Positions 8,253 through 15,954 of a stretch of DNA of 64,000 bases are shown in pieces. The notes beneath the pieces were generated by a model. That model ran no database searches, was not told the DNA's origin, and was given only the letters and a program-made list of their open reading frames with translations. Location: contig CP059069.1 in assembly GCA_017798145.1 (NCBI GenBank), forward strand, positions 4,077,226-4,141,225. The letters run 5' to 3'. Within the stretch, counting starts at the first letter, position 1. Each line of letters starts with the position of its first letter. The position numbers and the translations under genes are program-made. The stretch is from Akkermansiaceae bacterium. Its GTDB lineage: Bacteria > Verrucomicrobiota > Verrucomicrobiia > Verrucomicrobiales > Akkermansiaceae.

Positions 8253-10738
8253 CAGAAAGTCATGGTTGCGCTGAGGAAGCCGCTGTAGAGCACCCCGTCG
8301 ATATCGCCGGAGCCGCCGCTGCTGAAGCCGCCCGCAGCGGGGTTTGAAATGCGGTAGATATCCTTGAGGCCTTTTCCGGGAAACAACATGCCCAACCCGG
8401 CGACGAGCCTGACATTGTCCGTGAGATAGGGCCTGTATTCCATGCCGAAGCTCAGATCCCAGCCGATCTCCCGATCTATCCCTCCAGTGAGCAAGGCTGT
8501 GGAAAGCGGATCCGTTTCCATGAACAGCATGTAGTTGAGGTTGGCGAAAAAGCGAAGCCTTGGGGTCAGCTCCCACTCCTCTCCGATGCCCGCGATGAAA
8601 ATGCCAGGGTTCACAAAGCTGGATTGGCCGAGGAACTTGCTGGAGCGCAGGTTCGGGATGAGGCTGAGGCGCTGCTTGAGCGCCACCGCCGTTCCTCCGA
8701 GGTTGGGCCCCTGCCGCTGCCAGTAGCTGAATGGGCCGCCGACGAGATTCGGGCTGTCCACGATCGAGTCCCAGCCCTTGGCCGTGCCGTCCGTTGCGTC
8801 GTCATCTCCGGATGCCCAGAAAAATGTGAGCTTGTGGCGCATCCAGTCGGTGTCCACGGAAAGCTCAAGCGCGGCCATCCATGCGTCGATGTCCACCGAT
8901 TGCCCGGCGAGTCCGTTGAGATCGTCCTCGCCGAAGACGTGGTAGAGCGAGTGGCTGATGTTGAGCCGCCCGAAGTGACCTTCTCCGTTCCAGCCGAGGT
9001 AGTAGGCCTCAAGATCATGGGCTGCGATCGTGCCGATGGGGGTGGGCCGGGCGATGTTGCCCGCGCTGTCGAAGGTCAGGCCGGCATCGCTGCCCTTATC
9101 CCAATTCGCCAGAAAACTGATTTGTGAGGTGTAGCCTTCGATGAAAAGATCCTGCCAGTAGAGGTTCGCCACAAACACCGTCTGGTCCCGGTCATCCCAG
9201 GTGTTGAGCTCGGAAAACGACTCTTTCTCAAAGAGGTCGAAGAGTGCGATGTTATATTGGATGCGGTTCTTGTTGAGGTTTCCCAGCAAGCGGTAGCCCC
9301 AGTTCGAATCGAAGAACACGTGGCCCCGGAAATCCGCGTTGAAGGTCTGGGTGCCGACGCGCATCGCGGCGAAGTCGTAGTTTTCCGAGACATCCAGCAG
9401 GTGCGTCTCTAAGAAAAACTGCTGGAGTGCGAAGTGATTCTGGAAGCGCTCGGTGGCCTTTGATCCCCGGAAATCGCCGCCTGCGGGGAAGAGCAGGGGA
9501 TCGAGGAAGAAATCGATGTCTCCGGGGTTGAGGCCGCCGGGGTTGGTGCCAAATCCGCTGGGTGGTGCGCTGCCGGTGGATTGGTTGAGTCCGCGCGGAT
9601 CGGGGGAGATGAGGCTGGTTTCGTCCACCGAGACGTAGTTGGTGTTGAACACGGGCTGGATGCGGAACAGCCACTCGACGGGCTTGAAGGAGGTCTCACC
9701 ACGGAAGAGGTCGAAGGTGAGGCTGGTGTTGGTGACGATCCCAGCCTGCTCGCCGCGCCCGTAGAACTCCGCGTTCCCCCCCCGCGCCGTGCTGACACCC
9801 GCAGGGGTGGGTATGGAGCGCGTCTCCAATTCCGAGAAGCTCTGTAGTGTGAACGAAGCGAAAATGTCCTGCCCGCGTACCGGGACATCGCCCTTGTATT
9901 TGCTCTGGTAGTAGGGATGCCAGAGATAGGGGGTGCTGCGGGCGTAAGGCGTTTCCGCGATGCTGTCGTCCTCGTAGCGCTGCCATTTTCCAGTGGCGAT
10001 GTTCCAGCGGTCTTCCACCGAAGTCATGTTCGCGGGATCCTCCGCATGGTCGTAGTGGCCGGCGTGCCAGTGCTCGTAGATGCGCTCCTCGAAGCGGATA
10101 TCGCCGCGCGGCAGCTCGAAGGCTTTGGTGATGTCCGGATCGAAGGGCTCCTCCGGGCCGTGCTCCACGATCTCGATGTCGATGCGATTCTGCTCCACGC
10201 CTCGGCGGGGCAACACCATTCCCTCGGGGATGTCCGGGACGAACCTGCGCCCGCCCTGCGTGAAGCCCGCATCGTTCCCGAAGAAGCCGCTGTTACCCGG
10301 ATCCGCGTCGTTTTCGAAGAAAGGCCGCTTGGTCAGGCCGGACTCGTTGAAAAATGGGTTGTCGCGTCCTTCCGTGACGGGCTTTTCCTCGTCAACGGTT
10401 TCCTCGGTCCAGCCCTGACCGGGGTCAGGGTTGAACTGGGAAGGCGGCAGCGGCGGCTCTTCGGTGAGGATCGTTTCACGCCCGATGCGGAATTCGGAAA
10501 AAGGGTTTCCCGGCCTGCGGTTGGCGGCTCCGGCATCCGGGGAGAAATCGGAGGGCGCGGCGGGGGGTTGGGTGGCGCGTTGCTGATGCGCGGTTAGCCG
10601 ATCCGGTTTTTTCTCCCCCGGTTCGAGATCCCAGTCCGGGGTCCGCCGGTGAGGCGGGTGGTAGCAGGTCGTCATGAGCACAACGCCAACGCAGGTGGCG
10701 GTGAACCTACCGCTGGTCTTGGGGCTGGTGTTGTTCAC
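8252..10738 (-). CDS. Outer-membrane beta-barrel protein of a porin-cytochrome operon
   Basis: 828 residues. A hydrophobic export segment near residues 11-25 is followed by about 230 Pro/Asp-rich residues and then alternating amphipathic strands with many aromatic residues, ending LSATMTF; a terminal Phe is the usual outer-membrane assembly signal. No haem motif is present. It sits between two multihaem cytochrome genes, 30 bp after one and overlapping the next, the arrangement of porin-cytochrome conduits (MtrAB- or OmbB-like), though I see no recognisable MtrB sequence motif. The inferred role is an insulating sheath that lets a cytochrome pass the outer membrane. The GTG start at 10738 is used because an upstream ATG runs into a stop after six codons. 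Confidence 0.8.
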   Translation of the reverse strand: MNNTSPKTSGRFTATCVGVVLMTTCYHPPHRRTPDWDLEPGEKKPDRLTAHQQRATQPPAAPSDFSPDAGAANRRPGNPFSEFRIGRETILTEEPPLPPSQFNPDPGQGWTEETVDEEKPVTEGRDNPFFNESGLTKRPFFENDADPGNSGFFGNDAGFTQGGRRFVPDIPEGMVLPRRGVEQNRIDIEIVEHGPEEPFDPDITKAFELPRGDIRFEERIYEHWHAGHYDHAEDPANMTSVEDRWNIATGKWQRYEDDSIAETPYARSTPYLWHPYYQSKYKGDVPVRGQDIFASFTLQSFSELETRSIPTPAGVSTARGGNAEFYGRGEQAGIVTNTSLTFDLFRGETSFKPVEWLFRIQPVFNTNYVSVDETSLISPDPRGLNQSTGSAPPSGFGTNPGGLNPGDIDFFLDPLLFPAGGDFRGSKATERFQNHFALQQFFLETHLLDVSENYDFAAMRVGTQTFNADFRGHVFFDSNWGYRLLGNLNKNRIQYNIALFDLFEKESFSELNTWDDRDQTVFVANLYWQDLFIEGYTSQISFLANWDKGSDAGLTFDSAGNIARPTPIGTIAAHDLEAYYLGWNGEGHFGRLNISHSLYHVFGEDDLNGLAGQSVDIDAWMAALELSVDTDWMRHKLTFFWASGDDDATDGTAKGWDSIVDSPNLVGGPFSYWQRQGPNLGGTAVALKQRLSLIPNLRSSKFLGQSSFVNPGIFIAGIGEEWELTPRLRFFANLNYMLFMETDPLSTALLTGGIDREIGWDLSFGMEYRPYLTDNVRLVAGLGMLFPGKGLKDIYRISNPAAGGFSSGGSGDIDGVLYSGFLSATMTF

Positions 10739-10768
10739 GGCTTGCTGATGTCCATGGTTCGGGCGATC

Positions 10769-11887
10769 CTAGGGAGCTGATGATAGGGCTTGGGCGACAA
10801 TACCAAGCTTTTCGGAAAATCCGCCGGATACGGCGGCATCGAAAGCCTTGGGCGGCATAGCGGCATCGAAAAGATCGTTCACCAGCCCGTCCGCGATGGG
10901 TTTTCCGCAGGTTTCGTTGAGCCGATCTATGGCCAGGGCGAGGCGTTCCGCGTAGTGCCCTGCCGCCCACATCCGATGATCCTCGGCTACCGAAGCGAAG
11001 GCACCCTTGCCGAAAGGTTCACGGTTTCCGGCAAGGCGGGTGAGGATGGCCAGCGCCTCTCCGTCTTTGGCGGGTTGGGCGGAAACACGTTTCGCATAGG
11101 CATCGGCCTCGGAGACGAGGGTTTCCCCTATGCCGGGAAACTCCGCGCCCGCCGCCCTGAGCAGTTCCTTGATCGCCTCGATCTCCGCCGTCCGGATCTC
11201 GCCCGGCTCACGCAGCGCCTGGGCGGCGGACTCGCGCAGGGCGACGGCCTGTCCCACCAGCCATGTCCGGGCATTGGAAAAGCCCTCCTCCTCGTGCCAG
11301 TGCTTCGGCTGGGCAACAAGGAGGCCGTCGAGTTCGAAGACCAGCGGCGGGTGCTTCGCGGCGACAAGCTCGTCGCTGAGGTTCTGGTGGCATGCCACGC
11401 AATTGTTGGCGCGTTGGTAAGCGCTGCCGAGCTGCCGCATGCCGAGCTGTGCCAGCGCATCCCTGGGGAAATCGTCGCGGGTGTGGGAGAGGATCCAGTT
11501 TTCCGCCCCTCCGTGGCAGTTCGCGCAGCTCACGCTATTCATTTCACGGGCGCGATCCGCACCGGCCGCGAACATTGACGGATCCACCTGTCGGTTGGGG
11601 GCATGGCAGATTGTGCAGCTTTTGGATTCCGCAGCCCCATCCAGCCCCATCTGGGCGGCCATCGCCTTGGACCTGCCGTTCCCTAGGGTCGCGGCGGAGG
11701 AGGTGTGCGGATCGTAGTTCAGCCAGATCGAATGCGCACCCCTGTTAGGGCCGGCCCCGCCGTGGCAGCCGCTGGTGGCGCAGGAATCCGCGCCGAGTAT
11801 CCTCGACCCGCGCGCCGGCTCGGCATGGGCCGCCCCGCAAAGGCAGACAAAAACCGATGCCGCCATTGATCTGGGAACGCTTCTCAT
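10769..11887 (-). CDS. Secreted multihaem cytochrome c (c554-like)
   Basis: 372 residues. The start at 11887 gives a classical signal peptide (MRSVPRSMAASVFVCLCG ending AHA) and has AAGG nine bases upstream; a longer in-frame extension to 12040 is rejected. Haem sites in order are CATSGCH (a CX4CH spacing), CTICH, CANCH and CVACH, all in the first 190 residues, giving three standard and one atypical site. The C-terminal half is helical with many Ala/Glu and a conserved-looking HRMWAAGHYAERLALA. The haem spacing suits a small periplasmic electron shuttle of the cytochrome c554/tetrahaem kind. First gene of the minus-strand operon; 30 bp separates it from the porin gene. Confidence 0.85.
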   Translation of the reverse strand: MRSVPRSMAASVFVCLCGAAHAEPARGSRILGADSCATSGCHGGAGPNRGAHSIWLNYDPHTSSAATLGNGRSKAMAAQMGLDGAAESKSCTICHAPNRQVDPSMFAAGADRAREMNSVSCANCHGGAENWILSHTRDDFPRDALAQLGMRQLGSAYQRANNCVACHQNLSDELVAAKHPPLVFELDGLLVAQPKHWHEEEGFSNARTWLVGQAVALRESAAQALREPGEIRTAEIEAIKELLRAAGAEFPGIGETLVSEADAYAKRVSAQPAKDGEALAILTRLAGNREPFGKGAFASVAEDHRMWAAGHYAERLALAIDRLNETCGKPIADGLVNDLFDAAMPPKAFDAAVSGGFSEKLGIVAQALSSAP

Positions 11888-12064
11888 CTTGGTAAACCTT
11901 GTGATTCGCCTTGCCTGTATGGCAAGCCATTTCATGTCTTTCCAATCGGATAAATATGTTAAATGATAATTTTCTATCATGCAGGGAAGTTTGCGTAATT
12001 TCCCATCGACAGTTTTTTCGGGGCTGGATAGCCTATCCAAGCCTGTGAATCGGCGAAAAAGGTT
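11888..12064. promoter_or_regulatory. Divergent promoter region with three palindromes
   Basis: The 177-bp space between the two electron-transfer operons is AT-rich in its middle and carries three perfect dyads: CTTGCC-TGTAT-GGCAAG at 11910-11926, ATGATA-ATTTTC-TATCAT at 11963-11980, and TGGATAG-C-CTATCCA at 12025-12039 (extendable by GGC/GCC with one bulged A). They are placed as operators for a shared regulator would be. No confident -35/-10 pair could be fixed. Confidence 0.55.
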
Positions 12065-13363
12065 GTGGACACTGAAAATCTGTTAGGACTGGTATCCTCC
12101 AGTCCCCTGCTTGCCGTCGGGCTCACCGGGGGGACGTTGATGGTCGGTTATCTGGCGACCCAGTGGTGGGCGGTGGGAAGCCGGGCGCGCACCGAGCGGA
12201 TCCGCAGCCGGCTTGAGCTGGAGATTCTCAGGAAAAAGATCGAGGCGCTCGACAAGATGGCTGCGGCGGCACCCGAGGTGGCGTGGAACGGTTTCCGCAA
12301 GTTCACCGTGGCAAGGAAGGTGCTGGAATCCGAGGACACATATTCCTTCTACATGAAGCCGCACGACGGCAAGCGCCTGCCACCCTTCAAGCCCGGCCAA
12401 TACCTGACCTTCCAGTTCCACCTCCCGGGAAAACCCAAGCCGGAGATCCGCTGCTACTCGCTCTCCGATGGTGCGATCAGCGACGGGCACTACCGGGTCA
12501 CCATCAAGCGCGCGCTCCCGGACAAGAACCACAGGAGCTACGATCCGGCCAGGGTCGGCCTGATATCCAGCCACTTCTGCGACAACGTCCGAGAGGGCGA
12601 TATCATCGACACGAAGGCTCCTTCCGGGAAATTTTATCTCGATGTGGAGGTCGAGCGCCCTGTGGTGCTGATCGGCGGCGGCATCGGAGTGACCCCGATG
12701 ATTGCGATGGCCCGTTACCTGACACATATCGGGGACAAAAGGGAGATATATTTCTTTTTCGGATGCCGCAGCGGGCAGGATCATATGTTCCGCGAGGAGA
12801 TGATCGAATTGCAGAAATCGAATCCGAAGATGAGGCTGCATGTGTGCTACAGCCGCCCGGATCCCAGCGATGAGCCGGGCAAATCGTTCAACCACGAGAG
12901 CCGCGTCACCGTTGGCCTGATCAAGGAGATCCTCCCTTCAAGCAACTTCGAATACTATCTTTGCGGGCCGGGGGCCTTCATGGACAGCCTGGTCAACGGA
13001 TTGTATGAATGGGGGGTGCCGAAGAAGGATGTGTATTTCGAAGCCTTCGGGCCATCCACGGTGAAGGCGGTGCCGAAGGGGCCAGCCGCAGGCACAGGGG
13101 CGAGTGTGGTGGACATCGAGGTGGAGTTCTCAAAGTCCGGGAAGAAGCTCAAATGGGATGCACAGGCCGGCAACCTTCGGGATTTCGGGAACGACAACGG
13201 CATCGACATGGGCGGCTTCTGCGGAGCGGGGAGCTGCACGGAATGCATGGTTGCCATCAAGGAGGGCGAGGTGGAGTACCCGGATAGCGCCGCCGATGTG
13301 GAGGAAGGATGCTGCCTGCCCTGCCTCTGCCGACCCAAGGGCAAACTGGTAATCGACGCCTAA
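12065..13363 (+). CDS. Membrane-anchored FAD/NAD(P)H reductase with C-terminal 2Fe-2S domain
   Basis: 432 residues. One N-terminal membrane helix (about residues 12-32), a short basic/acidic coil, then a ferredoxin-reductase module: FAD-binding motif RCYSLSDG at about 140, NAD(P)-binding VVLIGGGIGVTPMIA at about 200 and YLCGPGAFMDSLV at about 298. A plant-type [2Fe-2S] domain ends the protein with CGAGSCTEC (CX4CX2C) and the final cysteines in CCLPCLC. It should oxidise NAD(P)H on the cytoplasmic side and pass electrons to the Fe-S protein encoded 9 bp downstream. The GTG at 12065 is the only start before the helix. First gene of the plus-strand electron-transfer operon. Confidence 0.88.
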   Translation: MDTENLLGLVSSSPLLAVGLTGGTLMVGYLATQWWAVGSRARTERIRSRLELEILRKKIEALDKMAAAAPEVAWNGFRKFTVARKVLESEDTYSFYMKPHDGKRLPPFKPGQYLTFQFHLPGKPKPEIRCYSLSDGAISDGHYRVTIKRALPDKNHRSYDPARVGLISSHFCDNVREGDIIDTKAPSGKFYLDVEVERPVVLIGGGIGVTPMIAMARYLTHIGDKREIYFFFGCRSGQDHMFREEMIELQKSNPKMRLHVCYSRPDPSDEPGKSFNHESRVTVGLIKEILPSSNFEYYLCGPGAFMDSLVNGLYEWGVPKKDVYFEAFGPSTVKAVPKGPAAGTGASVVDIEVEFSKSGKKLKWDAQAGNLRDFGNDNGIDMGGFCGAGSCTECMVAIKEGEVEYPDSAADVEEGCCLPCLCRPKGKLVIDA

Positions 13364-13372
13364 GCGAACAAC

Positions 13373-15136
13373 ATGGCAGCAAGCGACATCTCATTGGCCG
13401 AACTCACCCGCAAGGCGGCCAAGCCCGACCGTTGGGACGACCCCATGGATCCGAACATGACGGATGCGGATGTCGAAGGCTTGATGGCGGTGGAGCCGTT
13501 TTGCGTGATGGACGAGAAGGCGTTCCCCTCCTCCATGCCGCTGCGCGAAATCCTCAGGGCGGATACCGCGATCCGCAGCTATCAGCCGGGCGAGATCGTC
13601 GTGCGCCGTGGGGATTACGGCACCTCCGCATACCTTGTTCTCGGCGGCGAGGTGGAGGTGATCCTCAAGCCGCACCTAGATCCGCGCCTCCTCGGGCGGG
13701 CTGCGACCGAGAAGAAGAAGGGCTTCGTTTCCCGCCTGGCGCAGCTTTGGTCGAACAATCCGGAGCCGGAGGGTTGGGACGAGGCCTCGCTGCGGGTCAG
13801 TGACGATTTCAAGAACTCGGTGAACTCGGAGGACAACTCGGTTTTCCTACAGGATTTCCCAAGGGTGATTTCAACCACGGAGACGGCGAAGCTGCACGAG
13901 GGTCAGATGTTCGGGGAAATTTCCGCACTGAGCCGAATGCCGCGCACGGCGACCGTGGTGGCATCCGCGCAGGGCACGCGGCTCCTCGAGTTCAGCTGGC
14001 AGGGTCTGAGGGACCTGATGAGATACGATGTGGCGCTCAAGGGGCAGATCGATTCGAACTACCGCAAGTACTCGCTCAGCTCCTTCCTGGCGAAGCTGCC
14101 CTTGTTCAGCCACATGGAGGTGAACAGCCCGCAGTTCCACGCACTTTGCAATGAGGCCCAGCTTGAGACCTTTGGCGATTACGGGTGGTCCGGGGAATAC
14201 AAGAAACTGGCGGCCGGTGGGGATCCGGACACCAAGGCCACAGAGCCTCTCGTCGTCAAGGAGGGTGAGTATTGCAACGGCATCCACCTCGTGCGCGCCG
14301 GGTTCTGCAGGGTGAGTCAGAAGTATGGGGGCGGGGAGAGGACGCTCAAATACATCGGTGCGGGCCAGGTGTTTGGCTTCGATGATGTGGTGAGGCAGCG
14401 TGTGAATCCGGAACAGGATGCGGTGTCGCTCTTCACGCTCCGGGCGATGGGTTATGCGGATTTGATTTTCATCCCAACCGCCACGCTCGTCCGCTACGTC
14501 CCTTCCCACCTGCTGGATGCGGATCATGCCGCAGTCGATCCCCAGGGGAAAAAGCCGAGCAAGAAAGCGCGAGCCCGCCAGGGAGATGAGCGCATCCATC
14601 CGCCGACGAAACTGATGGAATTCGTGGCGGAACAGCGGTTCTTCAACGGCACCCAGTCCATGGTGATCGACATGGATCTCTGCACCCGCTGCGACGATTG
14701 CGTGCGTGCCTGCGCCTCCACGCACGATGGCAACCCGCGCTTCCTGCGCCACGGCCCGATGATGGACAACCTGATGGTGGCCAACGCCTGCATGCACTGC
14801 GTAGATCCGGTTTGCATGATCGGCTGCCCTACGGGAGCGATCCACCGCAGCAGCCATGGCGGCGAGGTGGTGATCAACCCGGCGAGCTGCATCGGCTGCA
14901 CGATCTGCGCGAACAATTGCCCCTACGATGCGATACGGATGGTGGAGGTGCGGACGAAAAAAGGGCATTTCTGGGTGGACGAGCAGCAGAAGCCCTTGCT
15001 CAAGGCGACGAAGTGCGACCTCTGCATCGAGCAGGCGAGCGGGCCGGCCTGCCAGAATGCCTGTCCCCATGATGCGCTGACGCGCTCGGATCTCTCGCAG
15101 GAAAACTCCCTCATCCAGTGGCTGAAGAAACGATGA
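13373..15136 (+). CDS. Fusion: tandem cyclic-nucleotide-binding domains plus 4x[4Fe-4S] ferredoxin
   Basis: 587 residues. The first CRP-like sensor domain spans about 55-225, with PGEIVVRRGDYGTSAYLVLGG and the phosphate-cassette-like segment FGEISALSRMPRTATVVAS, interrupted by a loop of about 65 residues. A second, more degenerate cNMP fold covers about 235-385. No DNA-binding helix-turn-helix follows; instead residues 415-580 are a DmsB/NrfC-like iron-sulfur subunit with CTRCDDCVRAC, CMHCVDPVCMIGCPTGAI, CIGCTICANNCPYDAI and CDLCIEQASGPACQNACP, enough cysteines for four clusters. It probably relays electrons from the upstream flavoprotein to the membrane subunit, with the sensor domains gating flow or assembly. 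The stop overlaps the next start (ATGA). Confidence 0.85.
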   Translation: MAASDISLAELTRKAAKPDRWDDPMDPNMTDADVEGLMAVEPFCVMDEKAFPSSMPLREILRADTAIRSYQPGEIVVRRGDYGTSAYLVLGGEVEVILKPHLDPRLLGRAATEKKKGFVSRLAQLWSNNPEPEGWDEASLRVSDDFKNSVNSEDNSVFLQDFPRVISTTETAKLHEGQMFGEISALSRMPRTATVVASAQGTRLLEFSWQGLRDLMRYDVALKGQIDSNYRKYSLSSFLAKLPLFSHMEVNSPQFHALCNEAQLETFGDYGWSGEYKKLAAGGDPDTKATEPLVVKEGEYCNGIHLVRAGFCRVSQKYGGGERTLKYIGAGQVFGFDDVVRQRVNPEQDAVSLFTLRAMGYADLIFIPTATLVRYVPSHLLDADHAAVDPQGKKPSKKARARQGDERIHPPTKLMEFVAEQRFFNGTQSMVIDMDLCTRCDDCVRACASTHDGNPRFLRHGPMMDNLMVANACMHCVDPVCMIGCPTGAIHRSSHGGEVVINPASCIGCTICANNCPYDAIRMVEVRTKKGHFWVDEQQKPLLKATKCDLCIEQASGPACQNACPHDALTRSDLSQENSLIQWLKKR

Positions 15137-15954
15137 CACCCGCCAGGAAAAGACCGGTCGGCATGCTTGCCACGTTGCTGATCTGCGCCGTGCTGGCGCT
15201 TGCATCCCTGTGGTTCATCCCGGATTTCCCGCACCATGCCTACCTCAGCGGCTGGCTTCTCTTCGCGCTGATGCTCATCCTAACCTTTTTCAACTTCCGG
15301 AAAAAGGTGCCCTTCCTGCGCATGGGTAAGGCCAGCTTCTGGCTGAGGATGCACATCTGCCTCGGGATTTTTTCGGGTGTCCTCTTCTTCGTCCACATGG
15401 GCTGGTCCTGGCCTTCCGGATTGTTCCGGCAGATCTTCGCCTGGTGTTTCCTCATCGTCTTCGCCTCCGGCCTGGTGGGCTGGTGGATGAGCCGTTCTTT
15501 CCCAAAGAGGCTTACGGTGGCCGGATACGAAACTCCCTTCGAGCGCATGGCGGATGCGCGCAACAAGCTCCGCAAGCAGGCGGAGGCTCTGGTGCTTGCC
15601 AACGGGGAGGGCAAGAGCCCCTCGCTCGTCGCCGTCCGCTATGCGGATCTCTTCGGGTCGTTTTTCACCAAGCCATGCAACTTCTGGGCGCACCTGATGG
15701 AGTCCCGCTCGCCGCAGGCGGCGCACGCCTCGCAGTTCGACGAGATGCAGAGATACATCGAAAAGAGCGAACAGGAGAGGTTTGAGGAGTTGCGCGAGCT
15801 TGTGGCCCGCAAGCACATGCTAGATTACCAATATTCTCTCCAACTCGCGCTGCGGCTCTGGCTTTTCGTCCACATCCCACTGAGCTACTCGTTGCTGGCC
15901 TTTTCCGTGCTTCACATCATCCTCGTCCATTCGTTCTCCGCCGCCGTCTCATGA
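15133..15954 (+). CDS. Integral membrane protein, cytochrome b-like electron carrier
   Basis: 273 residues with five likely membrane helices (about residues 9-30, 36-55, 68-92, 100-120 and 235-268). Histidines occur inside or at helix ends: MHICLGIFSGVLFFVHMGW in the third, and VHIPLSY, LHIILVHSF in the last, a pattern compatible with b-haem ligation as in ferric-reductase or cytochrome b561-like proteins. A soluble loop of about 100 residues separates helices four and five. The start at 15133 (ATGA overlap with the ferredoxin fusion) is preferred over a GTG at 15118. Inferred role: move electrons across the inner membrane to the cytochrome encoded next. No confident Pfam match is claimed. 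Confidence 0.7.
   Translation: MTPARKRPVGMLATLLICAVLALASLWFIPDFPHHAYLSGWLLFALMLILTFFNFRKKVPFLRMGKASFWLRMHICLGIFSGVLFFVHMGWSWPSGLFRQIFAWCFLIVFASGLVGWWMSRSFPKRLTVAGYETPFERMADARNKLRKQAEALVLANGEGKSPSLVAVRYADLFGSFFTKPCNFWAHLMESRSPQAAHASQFDEMQRYIEKSEQERFEELRELVARKHMLDYQYSLQLALRLWLFVHIPLSYSLLAFSVLHIILVHSFSAAVS

Noticed and set aside
8253-8576. Upstream extension of the decahaem cytochrome reading frame to 8576
   Set aside because: The extra residues overlap the porin gene in another frame, show no signal peptide and have no haem or family character; a clear signal peptide begins at 8252.
11940-12064. Possible sigma-54 or FNR-type promoter elements between the divergent operons
   Set aside because: No GG-N10-GC element or TTGAT-N4-ATCAA site was found; only the palindromes described are supported.
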